Positions 47,500 through 59,185 of a DNA stretch of 64,000 nucleotides are shown here, piece by piece. The stretch is from assembly GCA_965153455.1 (NCBI GenBank), contig OZ234499.1, positions 2,046,001-2,110,000 on the forward strand. Direction: 5' to 3'. The notes below the pieces were generated by a model that was not told the DNA's origin, made no database searches, and was given only the letters and a program-made list of their open reading frames with translations. Source of the stretch: Sphagnum compactum (taxonomy: Eukaryota; Bryophyta; Sphagnopsida; Sphagnales). A program made the position numbers and the translations under genes. The first letter of the stretch is position 1; the number at the start of each line of letters is the position of its first letter.

Positions 47500-48175
47500 A
47501 TTCAATGCATAGTAAGAAATTTTGTTTTAAAAAAATGTTAAAATAATCACCACATTTTGGGCCATTTTTTATTGAAGAACAACAACAAGATTTGTAATAT
47601 TTCAATGCAAGATTTAATAATAAAAAGAGGCTTTATTTTTTAACCTAGGCCATTTGTTATAATTGATCATTTAAATGTAATCATTTTAGTGTCCAATATC
47701 TTTTACAAGTTTTGAATCTTTCGTAAATTTACTAAACCCAAACAAAATATTTACTAGCCAAAGCCAACATATAAATGTTGAACTTTGTTAATATGTATTG
47801 TGTAAGCCACCAACCGAGTGCTCTTAATTATGTTTGAAAAGGAAATTGTAAGCCTAGAGGAATGTAATTGAGGACTATGGTAATCACGTTGATGATGTTA
47901 TGTATGATTTTAGTTAAAAAATGTTTGACTATAATTGGTTGTTCAAACAACTAAAAACACAATACATGTTGAAGAATAAATTGTTAGAATAAAAACTCAA
48001 GTTGTGATTTGTCTTTTGTTTTTGAAAGGATATTATACTAAGCATTTAAAGAATTTTTCCTAATGCATTCAGATGGCACTTTATATTCATGAAAATTGTT
48101 CCTAGAAAAGATGAAAGATATTACACTTATTCCTAGAGTGGGATGTATTTTATGTCAACTTATACATGTAAGATT
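47500..48175. other. AT-rich intergenic DNA
   Basis: No coding frame or repeat recognised between the AP4S promoter region and repeat R1 copy C. Confidence 0.6.
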
Positions 48176-48179
48176 CCTC

Positions 48180-48375
48180 CCACTCATAAGGAGGAGATGT
48201 AAGAACTTTTCTTCTCACATGTCTCATGATGCACATATTTCTTTGTGTTCATGATAAACTTCACCTAATGCTTTACGATAGTTAAAGCTCACAAGTGAGG
48301 GACATTTGGGCTCGGACTCATTTTAGGCTCCTTCTCTTGGGAATGCCCCCACCTTGAGGTTTTACCTTTACACAT
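48180..48375 (-). repeat. Dispersed repeat R1, copy C (possible 3' LTR of element C)
   Basis: The minus strand reads GTAAAACCTCAAGGTGGGGG, then CATTCCC, a GAGCCTAAAATGAGTCCGAG block, CAAATGTCCCTCACTTGTGA and AGGTGAAGTTTATCATGAAC. It aligns with copy A (4075-4230) in its first half and with copy B (61270-61475) over its whole length. It lies about 0.7 kb beyond the last recognisable pol of element C on its 3' side, where an LTR is expected, but no matching 5' LTR could be confirmed. Confidence 0.55.
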
Positions 48376-49149
48376 TATGATGGCTTATCATGCATTTCCA
48401 ATGTCCTAAAAGATACTCATGGTTTTGAACCTAGAACTATATTAAATAATGATCATGACTTTATAAAAACTTACAAACATCACACATGTCCGATGCTTAG
48501 TAAAGTTCACAATAATCATATCCCATCATGAGCAGCATCTTGAGTTGACAATACCTAACCAAGTTGTGAATCCTAATAGGAGATAGCCTAAATACTTAAG
48601 GATAATTTGAATGTTATTGGGTGTGTGCATGTGTTGTTAATCGAAACTTACATTGTTCATTCATGGTCAAAAAAATTGAACAATGTTTAACCATTTATAT
48701 CACTTTAGCATATTTGTAATTTCACGGCATTGTTGAATAAATAGCAAACCAAAGAACTAGCACAATTTGACACATGAAATACAATGATATGAAACAAATG
48801 TGTAGAAGTCCAAAACTTGAACAAACATGATTGTTTTTGCCAACACCTTATTCTAGAGCAGTGGAGTTGTAATGCATACACAATTGATCTAAATATCACA
48901 AATCTATGCACAATAACTTCCTTTTGCTAATTTTTTTTCCTTTTAAGGTCAAAAAGAAAAATTGTTGAATTATTTTTTTCCCTATGGATGTTTATGTATC
49001 ACCTAAGTCTATTGTTTTTTCTATTAGGAAGTCATTGTATTGTTGTGCACATAATTGGCTATCAAGTGTTAAAATTGGATTATTTTCACTAGTGTAGATT
49101 TATAATTGTTTTTAGAGAATGATTTAGTTCCATTAGAGGATTTGATAGG

Positions 49150-50110
49150 AACATGTGTATTCATGACCAAACAAGCATATATCTTGAAACAATTTAAGTC
49201 CTAATAAGAACGGGACAATTATAGTTTTGCATTGTTCATATCCAAACTATTTTAACATTTACACAACATATCTTATTTTTATGATTGTAATACCATCAGG
49301 TTAGGAAAAGTATTTAAACCCTAGTGGATAAATTAACATGCCCATATCTATCATTTCAAACCTTTTAAAAAATTTAGTCATAATCCATTAAAATGTTATG
49401 GTTACATATGAAATAAACACCATCCACATAAAATATTAACAAAACAACCTTATCATCATTAGGGTTGTAATAGAAAGTTGCAATCTTTAATCCTTTTTTC
49501 TAGCCCTTTGTTACATAAATAGTTGTCTATTTTGGTGTATGAAACATGTGATGTTTGGTGCAACCCATATAATGCTTTTGAGTAGCCTACAAATTTTGTC
49601 TTCCTTCCTTTTGCTACCAAACCTTTGGTTGATACACAAAGACTTCTTATGAAAACTTGCCTCTCAAGAATGTGATTTTCATGTCAAGGTGGTAGATATG
49701 CTAACCATTGTGACTTGCTAGTTTGGTGATGGCTCGAAAAATATTGTATTTTGTATTTAGCATAAAAGTCTTTTCAAAATCCTTCACTACTTGAAGTTGA
49801 ATACCATGAGCAATAAAACTCACCTTGAGTCTAATAGTTGAACCATCTACATTGGTCTCACTTTGTAAATCCATTTTGTGATGATTGGTTTCATGTGATA
49901 AGACAAGTCTTCTAAAATCTAAGTTTTGTTTTTCCTTATCAAACTAATTTCGTGCTACGTTGCCTCCATCCATAGAACATTCATTGAAGCTTTTGAAATT
50001 TTTGAAGGCTTAGTCATAGCTTTTAAAAGACTCACCTCAAAATTAAGAAATGTTTGGGGGGTTAGATCATCCTACCCGGTCAAAGTGGAACCAAATGCAA
50101 ATGATAACGT
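49150..50110 (-). pseudogene. Copia element C reverse transcriptase remnant
   Basis: Minus-strand pieces in order: KEKQNL and KMDLQSETNVDGS, VKDFEKTFMLNTKYNIFRA, YHLDMKITFLRGK, LLKALYGLHQTSHVSYTKID, then the catalytic box as LLIFYVDGVYF (about 49411-49440; the second Asp of YVDD is Gly) and FEMIDMGML with PDGI. Multiple stops and frameshifts are present. Confidence 0.88.
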
Positions 50111-50944
50111 TACTTCAAGGTGCCCATGTTTCTTGTCAATGGAAGCGACAATCAACTCAATATTGTGATCTAAAGAGTGGACATAATGAGTTGCAAAGAA
50201 GCATATGGGGAACTAATATTTGAGTTTTGTGCCAATTTTAGTCTTGGTCTAAACCATGGGAGCTTGCTTTTGTTGTTTCATGTGAAGTAATAAATGGTTG
50301 GGTGTTTACTATTCTTTTTACAAATGGAAAAATTTTGTGTTGGGTTTTTTAGGCAATGGGGTGAATCCATTTAAAGAATAGTGATTACACCTTTCATGGG
50401 TCATTTTATCATGGATTGTCCATTGGTTGTTGGGGAAAAAATCATGTGATGCATGTGAAAATTGACATATTTAGATATGAATAAATTATGTTATATATAT
50501 CATTTAATGGTGATATGTCAAAAACACACACAATATTTCTTGGCTTTAAAATACCATCTAGGTGTTTGAATGTTTATGTGAACAAAAATTCACAACTGAT
50601 GATTTGAAGGTGTTTGGTATTTGGTTGGGTATTGAAGAGTTTTTGGAATCATCATTATGTTGTTTTCTTTAGCAAGTGAAATATTCGTAAGATAATTAGT
50701 AGTGATTATTACCTTGAGCTAAAGATGAGTTAGGATGTGAACATTAACAAAAATTAAGCTCCTAATTTTTTTTAATTTTTTTATTATTCCACTCAGTCAA
50801 TTCAATCTTATTAAAAATAATTGTCTATGAAAATTGTTAACCAATACCATTTTTTTACAAATATTTGAAAAACGTTATTAGCTATATTTTTCACTTTTAT
50901 TTGAACATATGAATTATACAAATTTTTTGAATTAATTCTTTTAA

Positions 50945-51180
50945 TTTGACATAAAAATGCTTGAAATTCATGAAGGTTTCAATCTTCATCTATAGGAAGT
51001 CTACCCAACCATAAAAATTATAGTCGTTGATGAAAGTCAATGTGTAAAATGCTCCTATAAAGAGCTTGGTAACAAAGGTTCCACACAAGTTAGTGTGGAC
51101 TAATTGAAACAATTTCAACTTTGTGATTATAATTTTATCGTGGTTTTGTTTACTAAGGGCACAATCTTTATGAACAAGGT
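50945..51180 (-). pseudogene. Copia element C integrase remnant
   Basis: The minus strand reads CDLVHKDCALSKQNHDK, the decayed second half of the integrase zinc finger (Cys-x2-Cys expected; here Cys-x5-Cys), then FQLVHTNLCGTF, LTFINDYNFYGWVDFL and KIETFMNFK. These equal the copia blocks around the first catalytic Asp (H-[TS]-D, here H-T-N) and the F-[IV]-D-D-Y-S-R block. Catalytic residues are mutated. Confidence 0.85.
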
Positions 51181-51199
51181 CACAATATTTGTAATAAAT

Positions 51200-53025
51200 T
51201 TGTGACTAAACCTACTTGGTCCATTATATGTAGGTTGTTGTGGCTTAAATGACCATAAGAACGATGTTATGGTAAGTTCAATGGTGCTAACAATTGAGTC
51301 AACAAACATCTCCTTATGAACATGCATTTTATACAATTAATTTGAATAATCTTTATTTACTTTGTCAAGGACCTTGAATATAAGATTTGTAGCCCATAAT
51401 TGTTTTTGGCTATTTTTTTAAGGCTTGTTGTGTGAAAAGGGTGTTACTTATTCATATTTCAGTGCTAGAAAATAGAACCATAATTTGTCTTTTGTCTTTC
51501 ACATGAATTGAAATCAATTTCTAGAGCTATGTTACAAGTTATGAAGGAGTGAAAATCTGGGGATATGCTTGGGTGTTTGTTGTTTTTGTGTGTGTGTGGT
51601 TGCAAATGCATTGATAATGGAATTGAAGGAGCTTTAGGTAGCAATAAAAGGTGGGTTTTTAAGCTAACTAAATACCAATTTGCTATTACAATAGTCATGA
51701 TTTTATTCTATTCATGTTAACTATGAGATTTGTCTTAGGGAATTTTAGTTAGTTTATGTGGGATGAATGCCCAAAATATGTGTTGTGCAAATACCATTCA
51801 CTATTCATTTTAGAAATCTTCGTTGTGCATCTGAGGACATGAATGCGTATTTGGATTTTCTAGTGTATTTAGTTGCATTGAATGGAAAGGATGATAGGCT
51901 CAAGGAGGTCATAGGGCTAATCTAGGTGTTGTTTCTCAACCATGTTTAGCATACATGGTTAATCTTGTGAATTATTTCACATGAAAGGAGGATCAAACAC
52001 CTGAGAGATTGGGAGCTTTGAACTATATACCTATTTTCAAAGGAGAGAATTTTGGGTTAAGAAAGGAAAATTGTGACTACTAAAGGATTTGGTTTTGAGC
52101 TTGTTGGTATCATCTCAAGATGTTGTTCAATGCTAGTCTCAAATTCAGTTTGGGGACTGGGATGGATATGTAATGGGAAAATGTAAAGTTTTTTTGCTAA
52201 CATAAACACACCAAAGATTGTGATGGCTTGCAAGAGAGGCGATCCGGAATGAATTGATCCATTTGAATGTTTAGTTGTTGTCCAATTAAAGTTATGAATA
52301 ACACTAGGTAGTAGTAAATCGTGCATGTAAATTATGTGTATTCATGTGTGTGACATTGAATTTTGTAAAATTTTGGATCATATATTTGTTGTGGTTGCCC
52401 GACTTTTTTGTAACAATTCATCTTATGGACATTTTGGTGATCAAATATGACTTTTAAACTCTTGCATGTTAATTTCTACCTACTTATGATAAAATTTTGG
52501 TGACACCAAGGAGAGTGGACATAAAGAACTTCTTAAATTATTTTGTTTTATTATCTAGAAATATCACAATATTACATTCCCCAACAACCTTGTGGGAGAG
52601 TCCTTTTTGCATGTAATCTTAACTTTAGAATGACCATTTTCATTTTGAAATTCTCCAAAAAGTTATAAAATATCAACTTTTAACTACAACACAAATTTTT
52701 AGAAGTTGTCAAAAAAAATTCATTGCCTTCCTCCATGATGTTGATGGTGTTTTTTGGATGTTCATGTTATGTAGCTCTTTGTTTGATTTCATTGGAAAGT
52801 TCAATGCATGTATGCACTACAAAAGTTATAGTTGTTTATTGCTTGAATCCACCACCCTTCTAGTTCTTTTCATGGGTGTGAATCTTGTTTTTGTTTAATT
52901 TGCTATTGATAAAAAAGGCTTCGTTCTCTACCTTCTTACCCCAATATCATTCTTAACTTCATCATGCAACAAAATTCCAATCAATCCATTTAATTAGGAT
53001 CTTAAAACAGTAAGTTATGATATTA
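51200..53025. other. Interior of element C or nested DNA, unrecognised
   Basis: This span should hold the zinc knuckle, protease and gag-pre-integrase part of element C, but no motif survives that I can identify. It may also hold later insertions. Confidence 0.4.
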
Positions 53026-53029
53026 ATTA

Positions 53030-53490
53030 AAGGCTCATACCTTTATGAAATGAATTTATAATCTCTCATATGAAATCACCTTCTTCAACTTGCTTGCTAA
53101 TGCTTGCAAGTTGATTGATGATGTTTTTTAGTTATTTGAAACTATATATTATTAAACCACCTTCCTTTAAGCGAGTGTTGGTGAACTTGATCTTCAACAA
53201 GAATTGTCAAACATTGTTTCTTAGTTCAAATAAGTTTTTAAATGTTTGACACATTGTTGTAGGACTTGTGATCCCTATAATGTGTGGGATGATCTTGTTT
53301 TTCACATATGAGATGATTATTACCATGATTTTTTCCCTCCTATGCTCTAAATTATTGTGGAACTTTTCTTCCTTTCTTTAACAATCTCATCAATGTCAAG
53401 TTCAACAATATCCATTAGTTCATCTTTTTATTACAAGTTAAACACATAGAACTTCCACACATATTGTAGATGGATTGTTTCTTAATTTGG
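53030..53490 (-). pseudogene. Copia element C gag remnant
   Basis: The minus strand shows KNKIIPHIIGITSPTTMCQT, FKNLFELRNN, TRLKEGG and NQLASISKQVEEGD. This is the order and spacing of copia Gag (UBN2-type): a helix ending in 'H', TA-x-[ED]-x-W-x2-L, and the N-x-L-x2-L-x3-G-x4-[DE]-E-[DE] block. Several stops are present. Confidence 0.75.
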
Positions 53491-53643
53491 AGCTTTCTAA
53501 CATGCTATTATCCCCATGGACTATATTAACTCAAGGTTCACATATTTAATTGAAATGAATGGTACATGTCGTTTTTAAACTAATAATTCCCATCATTCTT
53601 AGCAATTCTATGATGAAGAACTTTGACAACCTATTTGAACCTA

Positions 53644-53654
53644 CTTTGATACCA
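53644..53654 (-). other. Copia element C primer-binding site
   Basis: TGGTATCAAAG on the minus strand, followed by TAGGTTC, is a typical copia primer site complementary to initiator Met-tRNA. It lies about 160 bp before recognisable gag and is directly preceded by an LTR-like ...TGCA end. Confidence 0.75.
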
Positions 53655-53660
53655 TGCATA

Positions 53661-54800
53661 ATTAATCAAATAAATTTGGCAATTGGAAAAATTACATGAT
53701 GCAATGAAAAGACCCCATAAATATTATCATAAATCCTCATGGTTGTAATTGATGACCATGCATGATTAAACCAAATTTAACAATTCCATTAGCAACCATT
53801 TTTTATTAGTAATTATATGCCACATATAGTAACATAATGTTCATTATGTGTAACTATTATCCTTCTTCTTTAAAAATTTAGACTTATTATATGTGTAGCT
53901 TATTAAAATAATTTGAAACAGGTGATTGTCTTACAAAAAAAAAACATAATTTGAAATTATGTTCATTTCAAATGAAAATTGCATTAATGTAAAAATGACA
54001 TCTTCATTTAAAGAAAGTAAAAAGGTTTCAAATTTGGTGGAGATAACTTCCATAACAGTTAAGATCCTTGGATGTTAATTTGTGTAAAGTGTTTTATGTA
54101 TTTTTTTAAATGGATGAATCTAAGAAAAATGAAACATCAAAAGAAAGTTGAACAATGAATGAATGTCAAAATTAGGACAACTAATGAACCACTATGTCGT
54201 TGTAAGTCTAGCAACAATATAATGGTCTCTAAATAGCAATTTGGATGAAGTTCAAGCTTTAAGTAGCATGCTAATTTATAAACATACACATGATGCAATG
54301 CTTTTCAAAAAGGCCAATAAATGATTGACTTTGGTTGGCCCATCTGCTAACATTTGAGTTATTCTCATTTTACATTGTCCAAGATCTTGTGTTTATGGTT
54401 ATGAATAGGGAAATGACTTACACATAATTTTGGATGTATTAGACATTGACAAAGGCCCACTTAAGAACATCCCCATCCACACATTATAGGAGCATGTTTT
54501 TAGTGTACGTTAGTAAAAAAATGTCGATTTTGATTTGAAAAATGGCTTTAAGATAGTCTAAAGCTTGCTATGTATTGGCTAAATTGCTTGATTGGTGCCT
54601 GGCACACATAATCTCTCGCTATTGTCGATTGGCAAAATTTATTTGATTGGTTTGCTTGTTTTGTTGTTAATTTTCTCTCACTTTTATTTATTTATTTATT
54701 TATTTTAGAGTCCACTTTCAAGTTTTTGGGTGAGGCTTGGGATATGTAAGTAAGTAAAAATGGATGTGAAAAATATTGATACATGCCTAGATACCCAACA
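53661..54800. other. AT-rich DNA, possible decayed 5' LTR of element C
   Basis: No gene. The left end should be the 5' LTR of element C. A stretch near 54450-54510 (aaggcccacttaagaacatcccc, acacattatagg) weakly recalls repeat R1, but the match is too poor to call. Confidence 0.35.
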
Positions 54801-54802
54801 TC

Positions 54803-55000
54803 GGGTGAGATGCTCTCTAAACTATATCTAATGGGTGAGATGCTTTATAATCTATCCACATATATCTAATGGGTGAGATGCTTTATAATCTATCCACATA
54901 TATCTAATGGGTGAGATGCTCTATAATCTATCCACATAGTATATCTAATGGGTGAGATGCTCTATAATCTATCCACATAGTATATCTAATGGGTGAGATT
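54803..55000 (+). repeat. Tandem repeat, 38-41-bp period, five to six copies
   Basis: GGGTGAGATG or GGGTGAGATT recurs at 54803, 54833, 54871, 54909, 54950 and 54991, so spacings are 30, 38, 38, 41 and 41. Units read TATAATCTATCCACATA then TATCTAAT before the landmark. The last two full units share a 3-bp AGT insertion, showing recent stepwise duplication. Non-coding. Confidence 0.92.
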
Positions 55001-56339
55001 TAGACAATGGACAATTAAAAAAGTGAGACAATGAAATAAAATCAAGAGAAAAATAAATAATTTAAGTAAAATAGAACATTCAAATGAATGCACCCCAAAG
55101 GAGTTAAAAATGTGACAATTGATGGATTAGCACCCAGCAGTTAGATTTTTTTCACTTGAGGCACTTACTTGTTTAGTGCAATGCAAGGGAGGGTAAAACT
55201 ATAAAAAGGTTAATGGAGACCAAAATTTGAGTTCAAATCCATTCTCTGGCAAGGAAGGAAGGAAGGAAGGAAGGAAAGGAAAGGACCCAGTTCCCCCTGA
55301 CTCCTCCTGCTGGGTTCTTCCTCAGCCTGGCATATATTATGCCAGCCCATTGGATCTTTGTAATTTTACACACTCATCATATCATATCTTTCTTGGGAAG
55401 TGTTGCCATTTTGCTTCTTCACTCAAACTCAATTATTTGGATGACTATGTGTTTTGGGAAGCATGGTGGTGGCTTCTTCAAATTTGGTGGGGACTTTGAC
55501 CACCTTTCTAGAGCTATGACCATGCATGACAAAGCAAACTTCACCATTGTCCCTAGAATTATTATTTTTAATTTTTTTGAAAATAAATTATTTAATTTAC
55601 AATTTTAAGGGGAATTAAAAAAAAAACCCATTCAATTGTGCCATGTGCTTCCTTGCAAGTGGAACTTCAAGTTTGCACACCTTCACAATGCCATCCATCA
55701 TCTCTAAAAGTGCACTACTTGCTATGAAACACCAAGGAAGGAATGAAAAAGGTTTTTTATTTTATTTTATTTTATTTATTTGTGGTGGATTTCAGAGGGC
55801 AAACTTTTTTTTCAAAATGGTGAAAATTTTGAGTTTTCACCAAAAAATGGGGTTTTTAGTCACGAAATCTCAAAATTGTTAAAAAACTCACAAATTTTCT
55901 GGTAGTTAGTCACATAACTAGAAATTCCAAGTTTTTAAAATAAAGAAAATTTAATTTACATATTTTTGTAGCTAAAAATTTGCCTAAATCAACTTATGGA
56001 TGATTGCCACTTCAGTTACATCACAAAATTGAATTAATCAAAAAATAAAAATAAAAATAAAAATAAAATATATATAAAGGTTCAAATAATACTCTCATTG
56101 AGGCTAGGTATTGCAGATACTAGGTTTACTGGGTGACTTGCTTTTTCTTTTTCTTTTTTCTTTTTTCTTTTTCCTCCCCTTTGAAAGATAAAAGGGAAGA
56201 AGAAAAGGAGTTGCAAAACATGAGGTCCCCAAAAGAAATAATTTAAAAAAATTTAAAAAAATTAATTGCCATAAATAAATAAATTAATTAATTAAAAAAA
56301 AGCATTTTTAGGCATTGTACTGACATGACAACATCTCTA
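55001..56339. other. Intergenic DNA with (GGAA)n tract
   Basis: A (GGAA)n microsatellite lies at 55248-55280. Two overlapping frames at 55227-55608 and one at 55643-55882 have no recognised domain. TTTAT and AAAAT tracts are frequent. No gene supported. Confidence 0.55.
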
Positions 56340-56657
56340 CAAGGGATTTGGGACTGACTGCAGCAGCCTCTGTGTTCTGAAAGACAGCCCCCCCCACCCC
56401 CCCTCGTACTCCTCGTCCCTCCTCGGGTTGCCCTCTGAATGACTCGAGGGGCCACCCATGTACGTAGCCAGAAATCGCCATCGGAACGATCAAATAGTGG
56501 GGTGGGTGGGTGGGTGAGTGGGTAGGTTTCCCGGACGGACACATAGAGAGAATTGAATCGAATTGTCACATTGATAATAGACCTGGTCGGTTGTACACTT
56601 TTTTTTTTTAATGTATGAAAGAGTCGAACTCTTCTTTGCTCGCGATCCTTTGCCACG

Positions 56658-56863
56658 GGATCAGCCTTTGTTATCAATCGGAAATGGGTATCCAAGTGGG
56701 TCTATTGCTGGATCAGCCTCTGTTATCAATCGGAAATGGGTATCCAAGTGGGTCTATCGCCGGATCAGCCTCTGTTATCAATCGGAAATGGGTATCCAAG
56801 TGGGGTCTATTGCCGGATCAGCCTTTGTTATCAATTGGAAATGGGTATCCAAGTGGGGTCTAT
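56658..56863 (+). repeat. 52-53-bp tandem repeat, four copies
   Basis: GGATCAGCCT starts units at 56658, 56710, 56762 and 56815, each with TGTTATCAATCGGAAATGGG and TATCCAAGTGGG (TCAATTGG in the last). The period is not a multiple of 3 in the first units, so it is unlikely to be selected as protein. Copies are nearly identical, so the array is young. Confidence 0.93.
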
Positions 56864-57082
56864 GTGTGTATTTTAAAAAACCCTAGGGTGTTATGCCGGG
56901 GGAGCTCCCCCAAATTTTATATGTTCCCATGTTCCGATGGAAATATTTTCTTTTCTACGAGACCAGAAAGAAGCCAGGAAGTTAAAAGAGAGTTGTTTTC
57001 CATAAGGGGAGAGGTTCCAGTACTTAAGCATGGTCCTGAGATTTGGGAACATGCTCGGGCTCACACCCTTGGGTGCCCCTAA

Positions 57083-57200
57083 GGTTTGGGAACCACCCTT
57101 GGGCTCCTCATGCTCTTGAGTTCCCCTACGGTTTGGGAACCACCCTTGGGCTCCTCATGCTCTTGAGTTCCCCTATGGTTTGGGAACCACCCTTGGGCGG
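57083..57200 (+). repeat. 47-bp tandem repeat, about 2.5 copies
   Basis: GGTTTGGGAACCACCCTTGG starts units at 57083, 57130 and 57177. The first two units continue with GCTCCTCATGCTCTTGAGTT and CCCCTA; the third diverges after CCCTTGGGC. The landmark itself contains a GGTT...AACC inverted repeat. Confidence 0.92.
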
Positions 57201-57270
57201 CGCACGCCCTTGGATGCCCCTCCCTCAAGAGAACGCACTCGTATGGGAACATCCCCTACAACATTATCTC

Positions 57271-58955
57271 TGCCCAAGGACTCATCAAAACCTAAAGACA
57301 AGGATGTTGTGTTTAGATTCATTATAGAGTATAGTAGCTTAAGGGATTTTTATAGGCCCCTCGGTAATAATAAATAATAGGTCTATTTTCATATGAGGAT
57401 TTTTGAAAGATGATGATATTTTGGCTTCGTGTTGACACTTGAGATCAGTTATAGAGTTATAATATCTCGAAAGAAAACCCTAAACCTAAAATTTAGGTTT
57501 TCTTTTAGAGGATTTTTTTGAAGATTATATTTTTGCATGGTGAAATATTTGAACGTGAGTCCATAATTCTTCTTTTGCCTTCAGATAAATTTTAAATGTA
57601 AATGGCAAGGCCACGGTGGGACACACCGCTTGTTTTAAAATGGATTTGGATTTAGGGTCAGTTCTATCATGAAATAATCCTTAAAATAGTGAAATGAATT
57701 TTTTTGGGTGAAATTTCGTAGTTGAGGTGTTGAAAATCGTTATAATTATCACATGTTACAATCTGAATAATTTCACTCCTCATAAAATATCATAGTAGAT
57801 AATGAAGAAATAATAGTTTCAACTTTATAATTTTAAAAAAATTGAGAAATTAATTAATTAATTAATTAATTATTTGTTTTCTCAATGTGGAAGCTGGCCC
57901 TAGGGTACATTAGTCTCTCTTGTCTTCTTTGTCATCTTTGTTTGGTGGGCACCTATAAATTTTATATTGTAAGGTTTTCCAAGTAGAAAGGGTCGTATGG
58001 TGTCCCCATTTCATATTTTCAGATCTACAAGCAAATAGTCATTTTTTAATTTAAAAAAAAAACTTGGTATAGTGTGAAGTTATTTTATAACCCTTTCCAA
58101 AATAACCATGAGATTCACTCTTTGAACCTCAAGCCAATCCTATTGGGAAATATGGCCTACAACCAATCCTCTACTCCTTCCTTTTTGTATCATCTTCCCA
58201 ACCCTAAATTTAGATTTTAGATTTGTTTAAATATTAGGTGTTTGATCAATAACTTCCCATCTCAAGGCGAAAAGCCATTTCCAAAGCCTTGATTAATTGA
58301 AATCTAATGTCAATATGATAATATGAAAGATTTAAAATGACCTAATCCTTTTGGTTGGTTCTACCTAGAGGGAAGGGATTTTCGTATCTAGATTGTATAA
58401 TAGTGTATGAACTCATTATAGTTTTACACAACTAAAAGTAGGCTACATTGTATTAATTTGACATTGTCAAGCTTTCGAAATAAGCTGAATTTTTATTTTT
58501 ATTTTTAAAAGTTCAAGTTATTTTGCATAGTTGCTTTTGATATGTTGGATTTTAGAACCTACCCAAAACTAGCCTAGAACCAAGAACCAACCAAACGTAA
58601 AATTTTAAAAAAATCAAAACCGAAATCAACTCCAAATGTCCCATATATATAACCTAATTGAAACTAGAACCAAAATTGACCCTTTGAAAATTTTAGGAAT
58701 TGAAGCTAGAGGTTCTTCCTAGAACTTAAGAACTACCCAACATTGATTCAAACTTGCTCTTCTTGCCAAAAATATAAAAATTAAAATAAAAAACACCCAT
58801 TGTGTAAAAGAAGAAAAAAATTAAAAACTCACTTGTGAAAGATAATAATAATAATTACTATCATTCTTGTTATTTTGAGAACAAAGCAAGAGACCCCAAT
58901 CGACAAGTTATTAAAAATATTTTCACGTCAATAAATCAAAAAACACAACAAAATT
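57271..58955. other. AT-rich intergenic DNA, no gene seen
   Basis: Contains a short inverted stretch AAACCTAAAATTTAGGTTT near 57483-57501 and a (TTAA)n-type tract near 57850-57870. No coding frame recognised. Confidence 0.6.
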
Positions 58956-59093
58956 ATGAGAAAATCATGTTCGTTACAACTTGTCTGTTTAGTTGTAATC
59001 TAGTTTTATCTAACACTTTTGAGTTGCAATCTAGTTTTATTAAACATTTTATAATTAGATTGAACAAGTTGCAATGGACCCAGTTTTTCTCAT
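58956..59093. mobile_element. TA-flanked inverted-repeat element, copy 2 (MITE-like)
   Basis: The ends TGAGAAAATCATG and ...CCCAGTTTTTCTCA are inverted, flanked by TA on both sides. Inner arms ACAACTTGT and ACAAGTTGCAAT also pair. The left arm (TGAGAAAATCATGTTCGTTA) matches the left arm of copy 1 closely, and the right arm (ACAAGTTGCAA) matches its right arm. The interior differs and holds a direct repeat of TTG[T/C]AATCTAGTTTTAT. It is 138 bp long and non-coding. Confidence 0.6.
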
Positions 59094-59127
59094 ATTGAAA
59101 ACTTTCATCTACACACACCAACAAACA

Positions 59128-59185
59128 GGTTTGAACTCAAGACCTTTGAAAGAGGAGCTACACCACTCTGAGCTATGACTCCTAG
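59128..59185 (-). mobile_element. tRNA-like element (possible SINE head or tRNA relic)
   Basis: The minus strand shows an A box TAGCTCAGAGTGG (59163-59175), identical to many eukaryotic tRNA A boxes, and a B box GAGTTCAAACC (59128-59138) 24 bp later. The anticodon stem pairs only 3 bp, and the acceptor arm does not close, so it is not a working tRNA. It directly adjoins the MITE-like copy 2. A tail is not obvious. Confidence 0.5.

Larger units (their letters stand above)
49090..53660 (-). mobile_element. Degenerate Ty1/copia element C (PBS to reverse transcriptase)
   Basis: On the minus strand from the right, a primer-binding site (53644-53654), gag (about 53030-53490), integrase N-terminal and catalytic start (about 50945-51180) and reverse transcriptase (about 49150-50110) occur in copia order over 4.5 kb. 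All frames are broken. Protease, the middle of integrase and RNase H were not recognised, and LTRs are not confirmed. The 5' LTR should start at 53655 (TGCATAATTAATC on the plus strand) and run right. Confidence 0.85.
56340..57270. other. GC- and CG-rich island without a recognised gene
   Basis: The composition contrasts strongly with the flanks. A minus-strand frame of 135 codons (56288-56695) and plus-strand frames at 56611-57327 lie here, but two tandem repeats (56658-56863 and 57083-57200) explain much of them and no domain is recognised. It might be a recently arrived non-autonomous element, a promoter or exon of an unrecognised gene, or satellite-like DNA. Confidence 0.5.

Noticed and set aside
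55160-55245. A third tRNA-like element (GAGTTCAAATCC with TAGTGCAATG upstream)
   Set aside because: The boxes are too far apart, no arms pair, and only the B-box-like word is convincing.
56611-57082. Repeat-encoded protein of 91-155 codons
   Set aside because: The tandem unit of 52-53 bp shifts frame from copy to copy, so protein-level conservation is not supported.
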